Assembly (NCBI GenBank): GCA_963824275.1
Contig: CAWGOT010000010.1
Location: forward strand, 310,001 to 374,000
Reading direction: 5' to 3'
DNA: 64,000 nt
Origin: JANXQG01 sp963824275
Lineage (GTDB): Bacteria > Planctomycetota > Planctomycetia > Pirellulales > Thermoguttaceae
Part shown: positions 1-8,847 of the stretch, in pieces
How the letters are laid out: every line of letters starts with the position of its first letter
Position numbering within the stretch: position 1 is the first letter of the stretch
The notes under the pieces: model-generated
Told to the model about the DNA's origin: nothing
What the model saw: only the letters and a program-made list of their open reading frames with translations
Database searches by the model: none
Translations under genes and position numbers: made by a program

Positions 1-573
1 GAGGGTCACTTTCTCGACTTTGCCGACATATTTCTCGCGAGGCACGGTTTCCTGGGCGTCTCCGTCAGGACCGCTTTGCAAGATGCAGACGAGTTGCGCG
101 TTTTTCGCCACATCCCGTCCGTCGATCGATATGGAATCGATGACTGCCGAACCCGATTTTCCAATCGTGGCCTTAAGCCGGCCGGCTTCGACCCGATAGG
201 ACGTCTCCGCGGGAACGACGCGCACGGTCGGCCCCGATGCCGCTTCTCCCGGGCCGGTTGTCAGCGTCAGCCCGCGGCCCGTGTCCGGCCCGGCGACAGA
301 CGCGAAGCCGGTCCATTTGATGGAGCCGTCCTGCCAGTAGGCCAGCGGCCAGCATTGCAGCGGCAGGGCCTTGCCATCGGCACTCTTCAAGGAGAAGACC
401 TGATCCTTCTGCACAGTGCCCTTTGGCCAGGGCACGCCCCAGCTCACCCCCTGGGACACGGCCGGCGGCGCCGGGTCGAGCCACTTCAGCGGCACTTCCG
501 CGGCAGGCGAATACCGCGGCAAGACCGCACACATTGATATGAATAGCGCAACGCGAATTCTGATTCTGTTCAT
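1..573 (-). CDS. Exo-rhamnogalacturonan lyase/YetA-like exported protein (N-terminal part)
   Basis: Read on the minus strand from the ATG at 571-573, the frame stays open for 191 codons to the window edge, so the 3' end lies outside. The first ~25 residues are a signal peptide (MNRIRIRVALFISMCAVL then an Ala-rich cleavage zone). Residues ~40-90 carry SWGVPWPKGTV, LQCWPLAYWQDGSIKW and FASV. This is the pattern of the RIFT-barrel N-terminal domain of PcRGLX/YetA-like exo-rhamnogalacturonan lyases, which planctomycetes often carry in several copies. The inferred role is extracytoplasmic breakdown of pectin side chains. The catalytic part is not in the window, so the substrate is unconfirmed. The neighbour upstream is a decayed helicase fragment, so no operon is indicated. 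Confidence 0.72.
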   Translation of the reverse strand, partial: MNRIRIRVALFISMCAVLPRYSPAAEVPLKWLDPAPPAVSQGVSWGVPWPKGTVQKDQVFSLKSADGKALPLQCWPLAYWQDGSIKWTGFASVAGPDTGRGLTLTTGPGEAASGPTVRVVPAETSYRVEAGRLKATIGKSGSAVIDSISIDGRDVAKNAQLVCILQSGPDGDAQETVPREKYVGKVEKVTL

Positions 574-710
574 TTTACACCCCAGGACCGAGTTTGATGG
601 AAGCCCTTCGATCTTGATCGGCGGACGTTGGCCTGTCAAGCCTCCCCAGAAAATCTGCCGGAGAGCCGAGGGCTCGTAGTCCCGCCCTCAGGCGGAAATT
701 GCCCCCAAGA

Positions 711-1900
711 CTAGGCAGCACGCCGCGTACCCGGCCGAGGCGCCGGGCGAGTCTTCTTGGTGCGGGCCACAAGCATCTGATCGCCGGCGATGCTGAAGCG
801 GAAGCCGATCGTCTGCAGCCGCTCGATCTGTTCGCCGTCGAGCCGGCCTGCCTTGTAAGCCGTCCGCTGCATCATGACCCAGTTGCCCAGCTTACGATTC
901 TCCGACCAGCTTTGCGGAACGTCGCAGTGCCCGGTCGCGCGGCGATAGTCGTCGAGCACAGCGAACATCTCGTCCCAGCGCTCGCGGCGAAGATCCCAAG
1001 TGAAGCCGAGCGAATCGAGCCGGGCGATCCGCTCCTGATCCAACCGCCCTTGCTTGCGCAAAGTCCGCTGCGTATGGACCCAGTTGCCCAGCGACCGGTA
1101 ATCTTCCGATAGGGTAGAGATCCGGCAGTGACCATGGAGGCGCTGGAAGCCGGCCAGTTCGGCGTACATCTCTTCCCAGCGCGACTCGCCGCCGCGCTCC
1201 CAGCCGAAACCGATCGCGTCCAGCCGGCGGACTCGCTCGCGGTCCAGGTCGCCGCGCTTTTGCGAAGCCCTCACCCCCTTCACCCACTTGGCCAGCGCCG
1301 GGCTCTCCGACCAACCGCAGGGGACGTTGCAGTCGCCGTGCCGACGGCGGTACTCGACCAGGGCCGCGAACATCTTCTCCCACCGCGTTTGCTGGGGATC
1401 CCAAACCACGCCCAGGGCGTCCAATTGCCGCACGCGATCCGCGTCAGCCGGCCCGACCGCTTGTTGCAGCGGACCCCATGCAGCCAGGCAGCCAGCTCGC
1501 GATTCTGCGGCCAGGCGTTCGGGACATTGCTGTGCCCGTGCTCGCGGTGAAACGCTTCCAACTGGGCCACCATGGCATCCCAATCCCGGGCAACGAACCG
1601 CCGCGTCCGCATGGCCCACGCGAAACCGATCGCGTCCAGCCGCTTGATCCGCTCCGCATCGAGACTCCCCTGCTTCCGCTGACGGCGGCAGTTGAAGACC
1701 CAGGCGGCCAGCGAAGGATCTTCCTGGTAGGTCGAGGGCACGTTGCAATGACCGTGCCTGGCCTTGAAGGCCGCCAAGGCAGCAAATCGCTGCTCCCACC
1801 GGTCCGACCCCTTCGGAACTCCTTGCGGCGCAGAGTGCCGCCCAGGACGAAGGCCTCGTCGCCGATCAACCGGTTCTGGTTCGAGCAGGGTCCGCATCAG
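711..1900 (-). pseudogene. Remnant of a helicase C-terminus: five helicase-associated repeats
   Basis: Five ~65-residue units follow one another, each of the form RW-[DE]-x-M-[FY]-x-x-L...HGHCNVP...L-x-x-W-V...L-D-x-x-R-[IV]-x-x-LD-[AS]-[IL]-G-F-x-W. This is the helicase-associated domain (PF03457) that normally follows a DEAD/SNF2-type helicase core. Here there is no helicase core upstream: in-frame sequence ends near 1900, next to a palindromic repeat. The reading frame also shifts once inside repeat 2 near 1447 (SGRLT in one frame, DADRVRQLD in the next). The TAG stop at 711-713 is shared by the last three repeats. It is best read as the surviving 3' end of a much larger gene. A functional orphan repeat protein is possible but there is no convincing start codon or ribosome site. 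Confidence 0.7.
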
Positions 1901-1931
1901 GTCATGCGCCGATTTCCAAGGGAGTCAAACT

Positions 1932-1982
1932 GCGCTCGTAGTCCCGCCGACCATGCGTACATCGCCGGCGGGAGTACGAGCG
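1932..1982. repeat. Palindromic element, family G (GCTCGTAGTCCCGCC)
   Basis: Arms GCGCTCGTAGTCCCGCCG (1932-1949) and CGGCGGGAGTACGAGCGC (1965-1982) can pair with one mismatch-like bulge around a 15-base loop. A partial copy (GGCTCGTAGTCCCGCC) lies at 671-686. The two copies bracket the helicase remnant. The surrounding 1901-2214 stretch holds no other recognisable feature. Confidence 0.75.
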
Positions 1983-2214
1983 CTTTGCCCGCATTTCGTC
2001 ATCATAATCGATTCATGGCGCAGGTCAAGTTTCTTTTGACGTATCTGGGGAAGTTATTTTCCGCGTGGATTGGGGCGGCTGGCCGATCGAGGGCCAGTTG
2101 CGTAACATTCTGGCACGCCTGGGACCCAAAATCGACCGGGCGAGACCAAGAACCCTGGTTCGGATCTTGTCTCTCCATGGAGCTTAAATACTTATACTAC
2201 AACGGTTTACGAAA

Positions 2215-2964
2215 ATGTTTTGCAGAAAATCGAAGACCATGATCCGCCTGTCGGTCGTCGCAGGCGTGGGAATCGCCACATCCGTTCTCGCCGTGGAATA
2301 CAAACTGCCGCCGGAATCCACGCAGCGAGACGTCACCTATGACAAAGACATTCGGCCCATCTTCGAAAAAAGTTGTTTCAAGTGCCACGGTGAGAAGGTG
2401 CAGCGGCGTCACCTCCGCCTGGACAGCCTGAAGGCGGTGCTGAAGGGCTGCGAAGACGGTCCGGTGATTTTTCCGGGCAAGAGCGATAAGGGCGACCTGA
2501 TTCTCGAGGCGACCGGCATGGGTGATAATGACATGCCGCCCTGGCCCTCCGCTCCGCCGATCTTGAGCCAGGTGCACCTGCCAAACACCGCCCCCGCCAC
2601 CGACCCGGATGGTCTTCCGGTGCCCAAACCTCTGACCGCCGAGCAAATCAGCCTGATTCGCGCCTGGATCGCCCAGAGGCGAAGTGAGAGCAACTCACCC
2701 CCACAGCGCGATCGCCACTCGCTCAAGGATAAGCCAAGATGCAAGGATCGCCATGAGTGCCGCTACGCCAGCGCGCCAAAAGCCTCTGCAAATGGCGTTA
2801 AGGGGCATTCCCATCGCCGCGGCAAACAGGCCACAGTCAAATGCCGCCCCCAGCCCGACGCCAGAACTCGCGATTACTCCGACGACGAAGCCAATGGCGA
2901 ATCCTGGTATGGCCGCATAAGAGTCATGCCGAGTGTGCCATGCCAAGGCGGCGAGGATCGCTAA
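2215..2964 (+). CDS. Exported planctomycete-type cytochrome c domain protein
   Basis: After a signal peptide (MIRLSVVAGVGIATSVLA from residue 9) the protein reads YDKDIRPIFEKSCFKCHGEK: a CxxCH haem-attachment motif in the context of the planctomycete cytochrome C domain (PSCyt1). It continues with DMPPWPSAPPI and ends the domain with LIRAWIAQ near residue 157. Such domains bind one c-type haem outside the cytoplasmic membrane and usually accompany DUF1549/DUF1553 proteins; none is adjacent here. Family members typically stop just after WIAQGAK, whereas this frame runs on ~90 low-quality residues opposite a minus-strand gene. The true end is therefore probably near 2685, lost through a small indel. 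Start could be codon 1 (2215) or codon 9 (2239). Confidence 0.75.
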   Translation: MFCRKSKTMIRLSVVAGVGIATSVLAVEYKLPPESTQRDVTYDKDIRPIFEKSCFKCHGEKVQRRHLRLDSLKAVLKGCEDGPVIFPGKSDKGDLILEATGMGDNDMPPWPSAPPILSQVHLPNTAPATDPDGLPVPKPLTAEQISLIRAWIAQRRSESNSPPQRDRHSLKDKPRCKDRHECRYASAPKASANGVKGHSHRRGKQATVKCRPQPDARTRDYSDDEANGESWYGRIRVMPSVPCQGGEDR

Positions 2965-3153
2965 CCCCGGTGCCAGGCGCCAATCGTTTGCACATTGGCA
3001 CGCCACGCAAATACACAAACCAACGGCAACGACACCAGCGGTCCGGAATGGCCGTCTTGCGACGCCCCTGATCCGTCCACCGTTCGGGGCGTCACAGTTC
3101 AGTCCGTCCCCGGCCCCGGCGCAGCCTTCGCTTCGTTCCGGCATTTCCCCCAA
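2695..3153 (-). CDS. Small multi-pass membrane protein, unknown function
   Basis: The frame gives up to 152 residues. The N-terminal ~35 residues are poorly protein-like, but from about residue 38 there are four hydrophobic stretches (AGVVAVGLCICVACQ, LAPGLAILAALAW, IPGFAIGFVVGVIASSG, AGVAALMAILASWLILERV) separated by short charged loops. The pattern is that of a small integral membrane protein. The start is uncertain; translation may begin nearer 3050. It is convergent with, and overlaps the doubtful tail of, the cytochrome gene. No family was recognised. Confidence 0.5.
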   Translation of the reverse strand: MGEMPERSEGCAGAGDGLNCDAPNGGRIRGVARRPFRTAGVVAVGLCICVACQCANDWRLAPGLAILAALAWHTRHDSYAAIPGFAIGFVVGVIASSGVGLGAAFDCGLFAAAMGMPLNAICRGFWRAGVAALMAILASWLILERVAIALWG

Positions 3154-3217
3154 CTCCGTACGTATCGCCCTACGCAGCCAACGGATCGCCTGCCGGACTT
3201 CGCCGTTACAAAGACCC

Positions 3218-5056
3218 TCAGCGTCGAGCTGCCTCTGATTCTACTCCACGACGCCCGCCTGCACAGCCCAAGGCGTTCCCCGGGCCGGCGCAGGCTGGCG
3301 GCGGGGAACGGTCCGTGGGCGGCGGTGAATCCGGCCAACCCGGGGTCAAGCAGGGGCCTAATGCCGCCCGCGGTGGGTCGGTCAGCGATAAATATGGCAA
3401 TACCGCAATGCCTGCTCGAGCTTGTCCACGCCGGTTGCCGTAACCTGGGTTCCGCGAAGGTCCAACTTCTTGGAGCCAGGTGAACCCGGCAAGATTGGGC
3501 AATCCGGCATCGGTGATTTTGGTATGAGCGAGCTTCAGCGTGCTAAACGAAGGATGTTGTCCGAGTCCTTTGAGATTCTGCAGTCCGGCATCGGTGACGT
3601 TGGTGTTATCGAGGTTCAACGTCGCAAGCGAGTTCATGCCTTCCAGGCTATGCAGTTCAGAATCCCCGATGTTGTTGTGGTCGAGATTCAGCATATACAG
3701 GCAGCCGAGGCCGTTGAGATTCCGCAATCCAGCACCCGTGATTCTCGTGTGTCCGAGGTCCAAGAGGGCAAGTCCCGTCCAACCGACGACGCATTCCAGC
3801 CCTGCATCCGTAACCAGGGTGCCGTGCAGGTTCAATTCGCCGATTTGCGTCATGCCCTTGATGTTGTTCAGCCCGGCATCGGTGATCGACGTTTCGGCAA
3901 GCCCCAACCGCAGGAGCATCGGTAGATTCTTGATGTGTTGCAGGCCGGCATCGGTGATCCGCGTATTGTCGAGCTCCAGTTCTTTGAGTAGATTCTGATC
4001 CTTGAGATGCTCCAACCCCGCGTCGGTGATGGTCGTTTTTCCAATGTCCACGACCGTCAGTGCGCTCCAATCCTCGATGCACGCGAGCCCGGCGTCCGTC
4101 ACCTTCGTGCCGTGCAGATTCAACTCGCGGATGTGCTTCATTCCCTTGATGTTGACCAGCCCGGCGTCGGTGACGGACGTATCCGCGACTCCCAGCCGTT
4201 GGAGCTGGGCCAATCCTTGCAGCGTCAGCAAGCCGGCATCGCTGATTCGCGTATTACCAAGTTCCAGCACCCTGAGCCGGTTCAGTCCCCGGAGATGTTC
4301 TAACCCCTGGTCCGTGACCGCCGTGTTTTCGAGGACCAATCGTTGGAGCTGCCCGAGCGTCTTGAGATGTTTCAGTCCGTCGTCCGTAATCCGCGTGTCG
4401 CTCAGGACCAACTCTCGTAGTTCGGGCAGAGCCTTGAGGTGTATCAGCCCTGCATCCGTTATCTGGGTGTACCTGAGCGGCAGCGACTGAAGCTTGGGCA
4501 GCCGTTTCAAATGCTCAAGGGCGGCGTCGGTGAACGGCTCTCCACGAGAAAAAGACGCCTGAATATCGGGGCGGAGAAGGACGAATCCAACAACATCGGA
4601 AAAGAAATCGTCGCCGAGCGAGGTTCGCAGCCAGGCCGGCGCCCTCTCCCCAACGTAGAATCCCGACTCATCCGCCTCGTGGTCGTATTCCGAAAGCCAA
4701 CCAACCAATCTCGCCATCTCCTCCCTCGTCTCCTGCTGCTGGCGCGCCTGTTTCCTGGCCGCGGTCATCCAACCGCAAGGTAAGGCCACGGCGACCGCCA
4801 GCAGGAGCAGCGAACGGATGCTGAACTGAAACCGCCAACGGAAGAGCAGGGCAAGTGCGAACCAGCCGAGCATCGAGAGCATTGCCAGACCCGCCGATGC
4901 CACCGCCGCCAGCACCGCGTAGCCCTTGTGCCACGCCGGCCAGCCCAGCCCGTTCGATAGCCAGAGCAGACATTCCACGGCTAGCAGGAGCGGCACCAGC
5001 CGATCCGGCGTCAAGCGATACCATCGCAGTGCGGGCTTGGCATCCGTCATAGCCAC
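3218..5056 (-). CDS. Membrane-anchored leucine-rich repeat protein (GALA/RNI-like)
   Basis: Residues ~15-115 contain three membrane segments, the last introduced by the planctomycete motif RWRFQFSIRSLLLLAVAVAL. After a short linker come about fifteen 24-residue leucine-rich repeats of the form [IV]TDAGLxHLKxLxxLxxLxLxxT, the ribonuclease-inhibitor/GALA type, presumably a protein-binding solenoid on the outside of the membrane. Repeats 5-8 and 9-12 resemble each other as blocks, indicating an internal duplication. Near 3476 one base is missing: the open frame continues as low-complexity residues to 3218, while the natural end (KLDLRGTQVTATGVDKLEQ...) reads in the next frame to a TGA at 3382-3384. 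Binding partner unknown. Confidence 0.82.
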   Translation of the reverse strand: MAMTDAKPALRWYRLTPDRLVPLLLAVECLLWLSNGLGWPAWHKGYAVLAAVASAGLAMLSMLGWFALALLFRWRFQFSIRSLLLLAVAVALPCGWMTAARKQARQQQETREEMARLVGWLSEYDHEADESGFYVGERAPAWLRTSLGDDFFSDVVGFVLLRPDIQASFSRGEPFTDAALEHLKRLPKLQSLPLRYTQITDAGLIHLKALPELRELVLSDTRITDDGLKHLKTLGQLQRLVLENTAVTDQGLEHLRGLNRLRVLELGNTRISDAGLLTLQGLAQLQRLGVADTSVTDAGLVNIKGMKHIRELNLHGTKVTDAGLACIEDWSALTVVDIGKTTITDAGLEHLKDQNLLKELELDNTRITDAGLQHIKNLPMLLRLGLAETSITDAGLNNIKGMTQIGELNLHGTLVTDAGLECVVGWTGLALLDLGHTRITGAGLRNLNGLGCLYMLNLDHNNIGDSELHSLEGMNSLATLNLDNTNVTDAGLQNLKGLGQHPSFSTLKLAHTKITDAGLPNLAGFTWLQEVGPSRNPGYGNRRGQARAGIAVLPYLSLTDPPRAALGPCLTPGWPDSPPPTDRSPPPACAGPGNALGCAGGRRGVESEAARR

Positions 5057-5401
5057 CAGTATAGCACGGGCCGGCGACGCCGGAACCTGTCCACTTTCTG
5101 CATGGCCTGATGCGAATTACCCGGTTTTTTCATAAACTTGTAGCGTGGCATCGAGCAAACCGCGATTCAGGTGTCAACTCGCTTGTTAGATAATTGTGAG
5201 AATTGGCGCGACTACCTTCTAACAAGTTGGTCTCGCACCACCCTTTTGATCTAATCGAAACCCTTGGGTTCTGACCGTCCCTTTCCTCTGGGGAACACTG
5301 GGATCTTGGGGATTACGGGGTTTTGCCAGTTGGGCTAGCTTGGGACACATGGGCGTTGTCGTTTGGCGGCGTGCTCCAATCAACAACCCCCACCAACCCC
5401 C
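5057..5401. other. Intergenic region upstream of the PHA locus
   Basis: About 345 bases between the divergent LRR gene and phaB, AT-richer than its surroundings (for example 5126-5215). A weak -10-like GATAAT occurs at 5189-5194 without a convincing -35 box. No protein-coding or repeat feature was recognised. It must contain the promoters of both flanking genes. Confidence 0.5.
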
Positions 5402-5407
5402 AAGGAG
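5402..5407 (+). promoter_or_regulatory. Shine-Dalgarno site of phaB
   Basis: AAGGAG with seven bases to the ATG at 5415-5417 is a strong ribosome-binding site, and it decides the start of phaB. Confidence 0.7.
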
Positions 5408-5414
5408 ATGAACC

Positions 5415-6222
5415 ATGAGCGCAGTAGCGTTTGCTGAAGGAGTTCCCCAGGTCGAACCGTTAGGCGAAGCGGTCGATGAGAGAATACTGGCGGGAAAAAG
5501 AGTCTTGGTGACCGGCGGCTTGCGCGGCATTGGAAAGGCCACCGCGCTGGCCCTGGCCGAGGCCGGCGCCTCGGTAGCCATCAACTATCAACGCTCGGTC
5601 GAAGCGGCCGACGAAGTCTGTCGCGCCGCCGGCAAGTGCGGCGTGCGGTCCAATATCTACCAGGCCGACGTCTCGTGCGAGGACGAGGCCAAGGCCATGA
5701 TCGAGGCCGTGACCAAGGACTTCGGCGGCATCGACATCCTCGTCAACAACGCGGGAATCACCCGCGACAAGTCGTTCCTCAAGATGACGAAGATCATGTG
5801 GGACGAAGTCATGGGAGTCAACCTCAACGGCGTTTTCCACGTCACGCGACTCGTCTTGCCGGCGATGGTCGAGGCAGGCTGGGGCCGCATCATCAACATG
5901 ACTTCCATCGTGGGACAAACCGGCAACTTCGGTCAGGCCAATTACGCCGTCTCCAAGGGCGGGCTGATTGCCTTCACCATGACCCTCGCCCGCGAAGTGG
6001 CGCAAGGGCGTGACCGTCAATGCGGTTGCCCCCGGATTCATCGAAACGGACATGACCAAGGATCTGAACGCAGCGGCGCTGCTGGCGGTAACCTCGATGA
6101 CCCCCGTGGGCCGGCTGGGACGGCCCGAAGAAGTGGCGGCGGCAGTCTGCTTCCTCGCCTCGCCCCGCGCCAGCTATATCACCGGCCAGGTCATTCCCGT
6201 CAACGGCGGCATGTACATGTAA
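5415..6222 (+). CDS. phaB: Acetoacetyl-CoA reductase (SDR family), frameshifted
   Basis: Short-chain dehydrogenase that would reduce acetoacetyl-CoA to (R)-3-hydroxybutyryl-CoA with NADPH, the second step of PHB synthesis. Visible motifs: TGGLRGIGKA (nucleotide-binding TGxxxGIG), NNAGIT, and the catalytic Ser-Tyr-Lys set in NMTSIVG...NYAVSKGG. The frame shifts near 6003: REVAQGRDRQ should be REVARKGVTVNAVAPG, restored by two bases, and the remainder (VNAVAPGFIETDMTK...VIPVNGGMYM) reads in the next frame to the TAA at 6220-6222. Because the shifted frame has no stop, it runs on and joins the thiolase frame, giving a spurious 876-residue product. First gene of the PHA cluster. Confidence 0.9.
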
Positions 6223-6345
6223 CTGCAAGCCGCGGCCGATGCCTTTGGAGACAAACGGGGCAGGTTGGAAAGCCTCGTGCTTCAGCCGGCGCCACGCTCG
6301 AATATTCACTTTTTTCCATAATCTTTTTTCAGGAGTTTGAGAAGA

Positions 6346-6834
6346 ATGATCAGCACAGCAAACAGCAAATCGGGCGACCTCTTTCAGCAGGCCATGGGAT
6401 CGTTCGAAACGGCCCTCCGCACCGGGATGAAGCTTCAGGAGGATTCGATGCACCGCTGCGTCGAGATCCTCCGCGACGTTGGCTCGCCGCTGGAGTGGGA
6501 GCGGACGGTTCCCGCCAAGGTCAGCAAGGCCATCGCCGCCATGCAGCAGAACCTCGACCAGTCGATCCGCTTCATGAACGACAATGCCCAACAGACGGTG
6601 GACCTGATGGAAACCGCCCTGAGCATCCACCGGTCGAACGGCAACGGCAGCGAGGAAGACGGCGACTTCTGGGCCTATGCGTTGAATTCCATGCAGACCA
6701 ACGCCGAGATCATCCGCCAGGCGAACGCCCGCGTGATGGAATCCTGGTCGGAATTGACCAAGGAAGTCCTGCAGCGGGTGGAGATCATGCGGGAGGAAGT
6801 GAGCCGCGTGACGGAAATGGGAACGCGAGTCTGA
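6346..6834 (+). CDS. Phasin-like protein (first of three)
   Basis: A 162-residue, charged, alpha-helical protein without signal or membrane segments, starting SGDLFQQAMGSFETALRTGMKLQE and containing repeated amphipathic heptads (SKAIAAMQQNLDQSIRFMNDNA). Its layout matches the two larger phasins of this locus (DLFRQA...WETAAEAGVKMQ; SILSTWSEMAR versus RVMESWSELTKEV), of which it appears to be a distant paralogue. Phasins coat PHA granules and influence their size. An AGGAG at 6331-6335 ten bases before ATG 6346 supports this start. It lies between phaB and the thiolase, in operon spacing. Confidence 0.72.
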   Translation: MISTANSKSGDLFQQAMGSFETALRTGMKLQEDSMHRCVEILRDVGSPLEWERTVPAKVSKAIAAMQQNLDQSIRFMNDNAQQTVDLMETALSIHRSNGNGSEEDGDFWAYALNSMQTNAEIIRQANARVMESWSELTKEVLQRVEIMREEVSRVTEMGTRV

Positions 6835-6866
6835 ACCCTCAACACCAATACGAAAGCACAACTGTC

Positions 6867-8045
6867 ATGAACAACGAGATATGGCTTGCCGGCGGTGCGC
6901 GCACGCCCATCGGCGGCTTCCTAGGCACGCTGGCCGAAGTCCCCGCGCCGGCCTTGGGAAGTGTGGCGATCAAAGAATCCCTGAACCGTGCGGGCCTGCC
7001 CGCCGACCAGGTGGACGAGGTAATTTTCGGCAACGTGGTGGGAGCCGGACTGGGACAGAACGTCGCCCGCCAGGCCGCCATCGGCGCAGGGTTGCCGGTT
7101 TCGGCAGGGGCCACGACCGTCAATAAGGTCTGCGGCTCGGGCATGAAAAGCGTGATGCTGGCCGCCCAGGCGATCCGCTGCGGCGACTCCCAGGCCGTAG
7201 TCGCCGGCGGCACGGAGAACATGTCGGCCGCGCCCTACCTCTTGCCCAAGGCCCGCAACGGCTATCGGCTGGGGCACGGCGAGATTCTGGACGCGGTCAT
7301 CAAGGACGGCCTGTGGGACGTTTATAACAACCTGCACATGGGCACTTGCGGCGACCGCTGCGCAGCCAAGGAAGGAATCTCCCGGCAGGAGCAGGACGAT
7401 TTCGCCGTGGCCAGTTTCCAACGCGCCATCCAGGCCCAGAAAGAAAAGCTCTTTGCCGAGGAACTGGTCGCCGTGGAGATCAAGGGCCGCAAGGGATCGG
7501 TCTTTGTCAGCGAGGACGAGACGCCGGGCCGCTTCAACGAAGAGAAACTGCGGGCCCTGCGGCCGGCCTTCGATCCCAGCGGCAGCGTGACCGCCGGCAA
7601 TGCGTCGAGCATCAACGACGCCGCCGCCGCGATTGTCGTGATCGCGCCGGAGAAGGCCAAGGCCCTGGGCGTGCGGCCACAGGCCAGGATCCTCGGCAGT
7701 TCGACCTATTCGCGCGAGCCGGAGTGGTTCACTCTGGCGCCGGTCTGCGCGATCGAACGCCTGATGCAGAAGCTCGGGCTTTCCGTCGCCGGCGTCGACC
7801 TGTTCGAGGTCAACGAGGCGTTCTCGGTGGTTACGATAGCGGCCATGAAGCAGTTGAAGATCCCCCACGACAAGATGAACGTGCATGGCGGCGCGGTCGC
7901 CTTGGGCCATCCCATCGGGGCCAGCGGCACGCGGATCCTGGTGACGCTGCTTGCCGCCCTGAAGCAACGGCAGGGGAAGATTGGAATCGCCTCGCTCTGC
8001 ATCGGCGGCGGCGAGGCCGTGGCGATGGCCGTGGAGCGGCTGTAG
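6867..8045 (+). CDS. phaA: Acetyl-CoA acetyltransferase (beta-ketothiolase)
   Basis: A complete 392-residue thiolase that condenses two acetyl-CoA to acetoacetyl-CoA, the first step of PHB synthesis. N-terminal GGARTPIGGF, the acylated cysteine in NKVCGSGMKSV, the general-base histidine in GGAVALGHPIGASG and the second cysteine in ASLCIGGGEAVA are all present; length is normal for the family. The start ATG at 6867 follows the upstream phasin by 32 bases. Its frame is continuous with a shifted phaB frame upstream, which could mislead gene callers into a fusion. The phaA assignment rests on gene context; a fatty-acid-degradation thiolase is the alternative. Confidence 0.93.
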   Translation: MNNEIWLAGGARTPIGGFLGTLAEVPAPALGSVAIKESLNRAGLPADQVDEVIFGNVVGAGLGQNVARQAAIGAGLPVSAGATTVNKVCGSGMKSVMLAAQAIRCGDSQAVVAGGTENMSAAPYLLPKARNGYRLGHGEILDAVIKDGLWDVYNNLHMGTCGDRCAAKEGISRQEQDDFAVASFQRAIQAQKEKLFAEELVAVEIKGRKGSVFVSEDETPGRFNEEKLRALRPAFDPSGSVTAGNASSINDAAAAIVVIAPEKAKALGVRPQARILGSSTYSREPEWFTLAPVCAIERLMQKLGLSVAGVDLFEVNEAFSVVTIAAMKQLKIPHDKMNVHGGAVALGHPIGASGTRILVTLLAALKQRQGKIGIASLCIGGGEAVAMAVERL

Positions 8046-8083
8046 GCTGGCAGCGGCCGGCAGGAATCGTATTGTTCGTCGTG

Positions 8084-8104
8084 GGACGGATTTCCAATCC
8101 GTCC
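8084..8104. repeat. Palindromic element, family B (GGACGGATT...AATCCGTCC)
   Basis: Perfect nine-base arms around a three-base centre, just after the thiolase stop. A second copy lies at 50762-50782. Confidence 0.7.
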
Positions 8105-8116
8105 TGCCTTCGGGGC

Positions 8117-8148
8117 GGCAGCCGGCAGATCATTTTCTGCCGGCTGCC
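8117..8148 (+). terminator. Strong hairpin between phaA and the second phasin
   Basis: GGCAGCCGGCAGA (8117-8129) and TCTGCCGGCTGCC (8136-8148) form a perfect 13-base-pair stem with a six-base loop. There is no T-tract, so it may stabilise or attenuate transcripts rather than act as an intrinsic terminator. Confidence 0.5.
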
Positions 8149-8166
8149 TGGACCCTGGAATGAGAA

Positions 8167-8236
8167 GCAGGGTGGGCCGGGCTTGGGTGAGTCCCATCCC
8201 AATGGGCGGCGGGATCCCACGCTCGGCCCACCCTGC
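8167..8236. repeat. REP-like palindrome, family A variant
   Basis: GCAGGGTGGGCCG (8167-8179) pairs with CGGCCCACCCTGC (8224-8236). It is a relative of the TAGGGTGGG...CCCACCCTA elements at 30952, 39801, 47391, 50384 and 53807. Together with the two hairpins just upstream it fills the gap between phaA and the second phasin. Confidence 0.75.
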
Positions 8237-8277
8237 AGCGATTGAGTTTCCCTTCCCTTGACAATAGGAGTTGAGCG

Positions 8278-8829
8278 ATGACGAGTCTACCGAAAAGCGA
8301 CGAATTGTTCCGCCAGGCCATGCGGGCCTGGGAGACGGCTGCCGAGGCAGGCGTGAAAATGCAGGTCGAGTGTGCCAAGTGGGTGCGGCAGATGTTCTGC
8401 GAATCGTCCACGCTTGGCGATTGGTGCGAAAAGGGCCAGAAGGCGATGGGCGAGGCGATTGCCAAGAGCCAGGAAAATGTCGACGAGGCGATCCGCCTCA
8501 TGAACCAGCAGGCCGAGGCCAGCCTGAAACTGGTGCAAAAGGCATTGGAAGTCCGCGACGCGGAGTCGCCCGCCGACGGACCGAAGAAGCTCGCCGAATG
8601 GTGGCAGGCCGCCCTGGAGACGATGCGGATCAACAACCAGTCGGTGCTCAAGGCCAACAGCCGCATCCTCAGCACGTGGTCGGAAATGGCCCGCAAGGTC
8701 AACGGCGAGGCGGCCGACACCATGGCCGACCTGGCTAAGAAGACTTCCGAGCAGGCCGAGCAGATGGCCAAAGTCACGGCCGATCGGTTCAAGGAATTGG
8801 CCAACCAGGTTTCCGGCAACCGGGCCTGA
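8278..8829 (+). CDS. Phasin family protein (second of three)
   Basis: 183 residues, helical and charged, starting MTSLPKSDELFRQAMRAWET and containing KSQENVDEAIRLMNQQAEAS and NSRILSTWSEMARKVNGEA. Layout and composition fit the phasin family of PHA-granule surface proteins. It is clearly paralogous to the minus-strand gene at 10577-11128, with which roughly four of five residues agree by eye. The start ATG overlaps GAGCGATG, with AGGAGTTG just upstream as ribosome site. It precedes phaE by 18 bases, so the two are probably co-transcribed. Confidence 0.82.
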   Translation: MTSLPKSDELFRQAMRAWETAAEAGVKMQVECAKWVRQMFCESSTLGDWCEKGQKAMGEAIAKSQENVDEAIRLMNQQAEASLKLVQKALEVRDAESPADGPKKLAEWWQAALETMRINNQSVLKANSRILSTWSEMARKVNGEAADTMADLAKKTSEQAEQMAKVTADRFKELANQVSGNRA

Positions 8830-8847
8830 CGCGAACGGAGATTGCTC

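Noticed and set aside
5415..8045. A novel bifunctional reductase-thiolase
   Set aside because: The middle of the frame is out of phase with phaB and overlaps a phasin; the fusion is a frameshift artefact.
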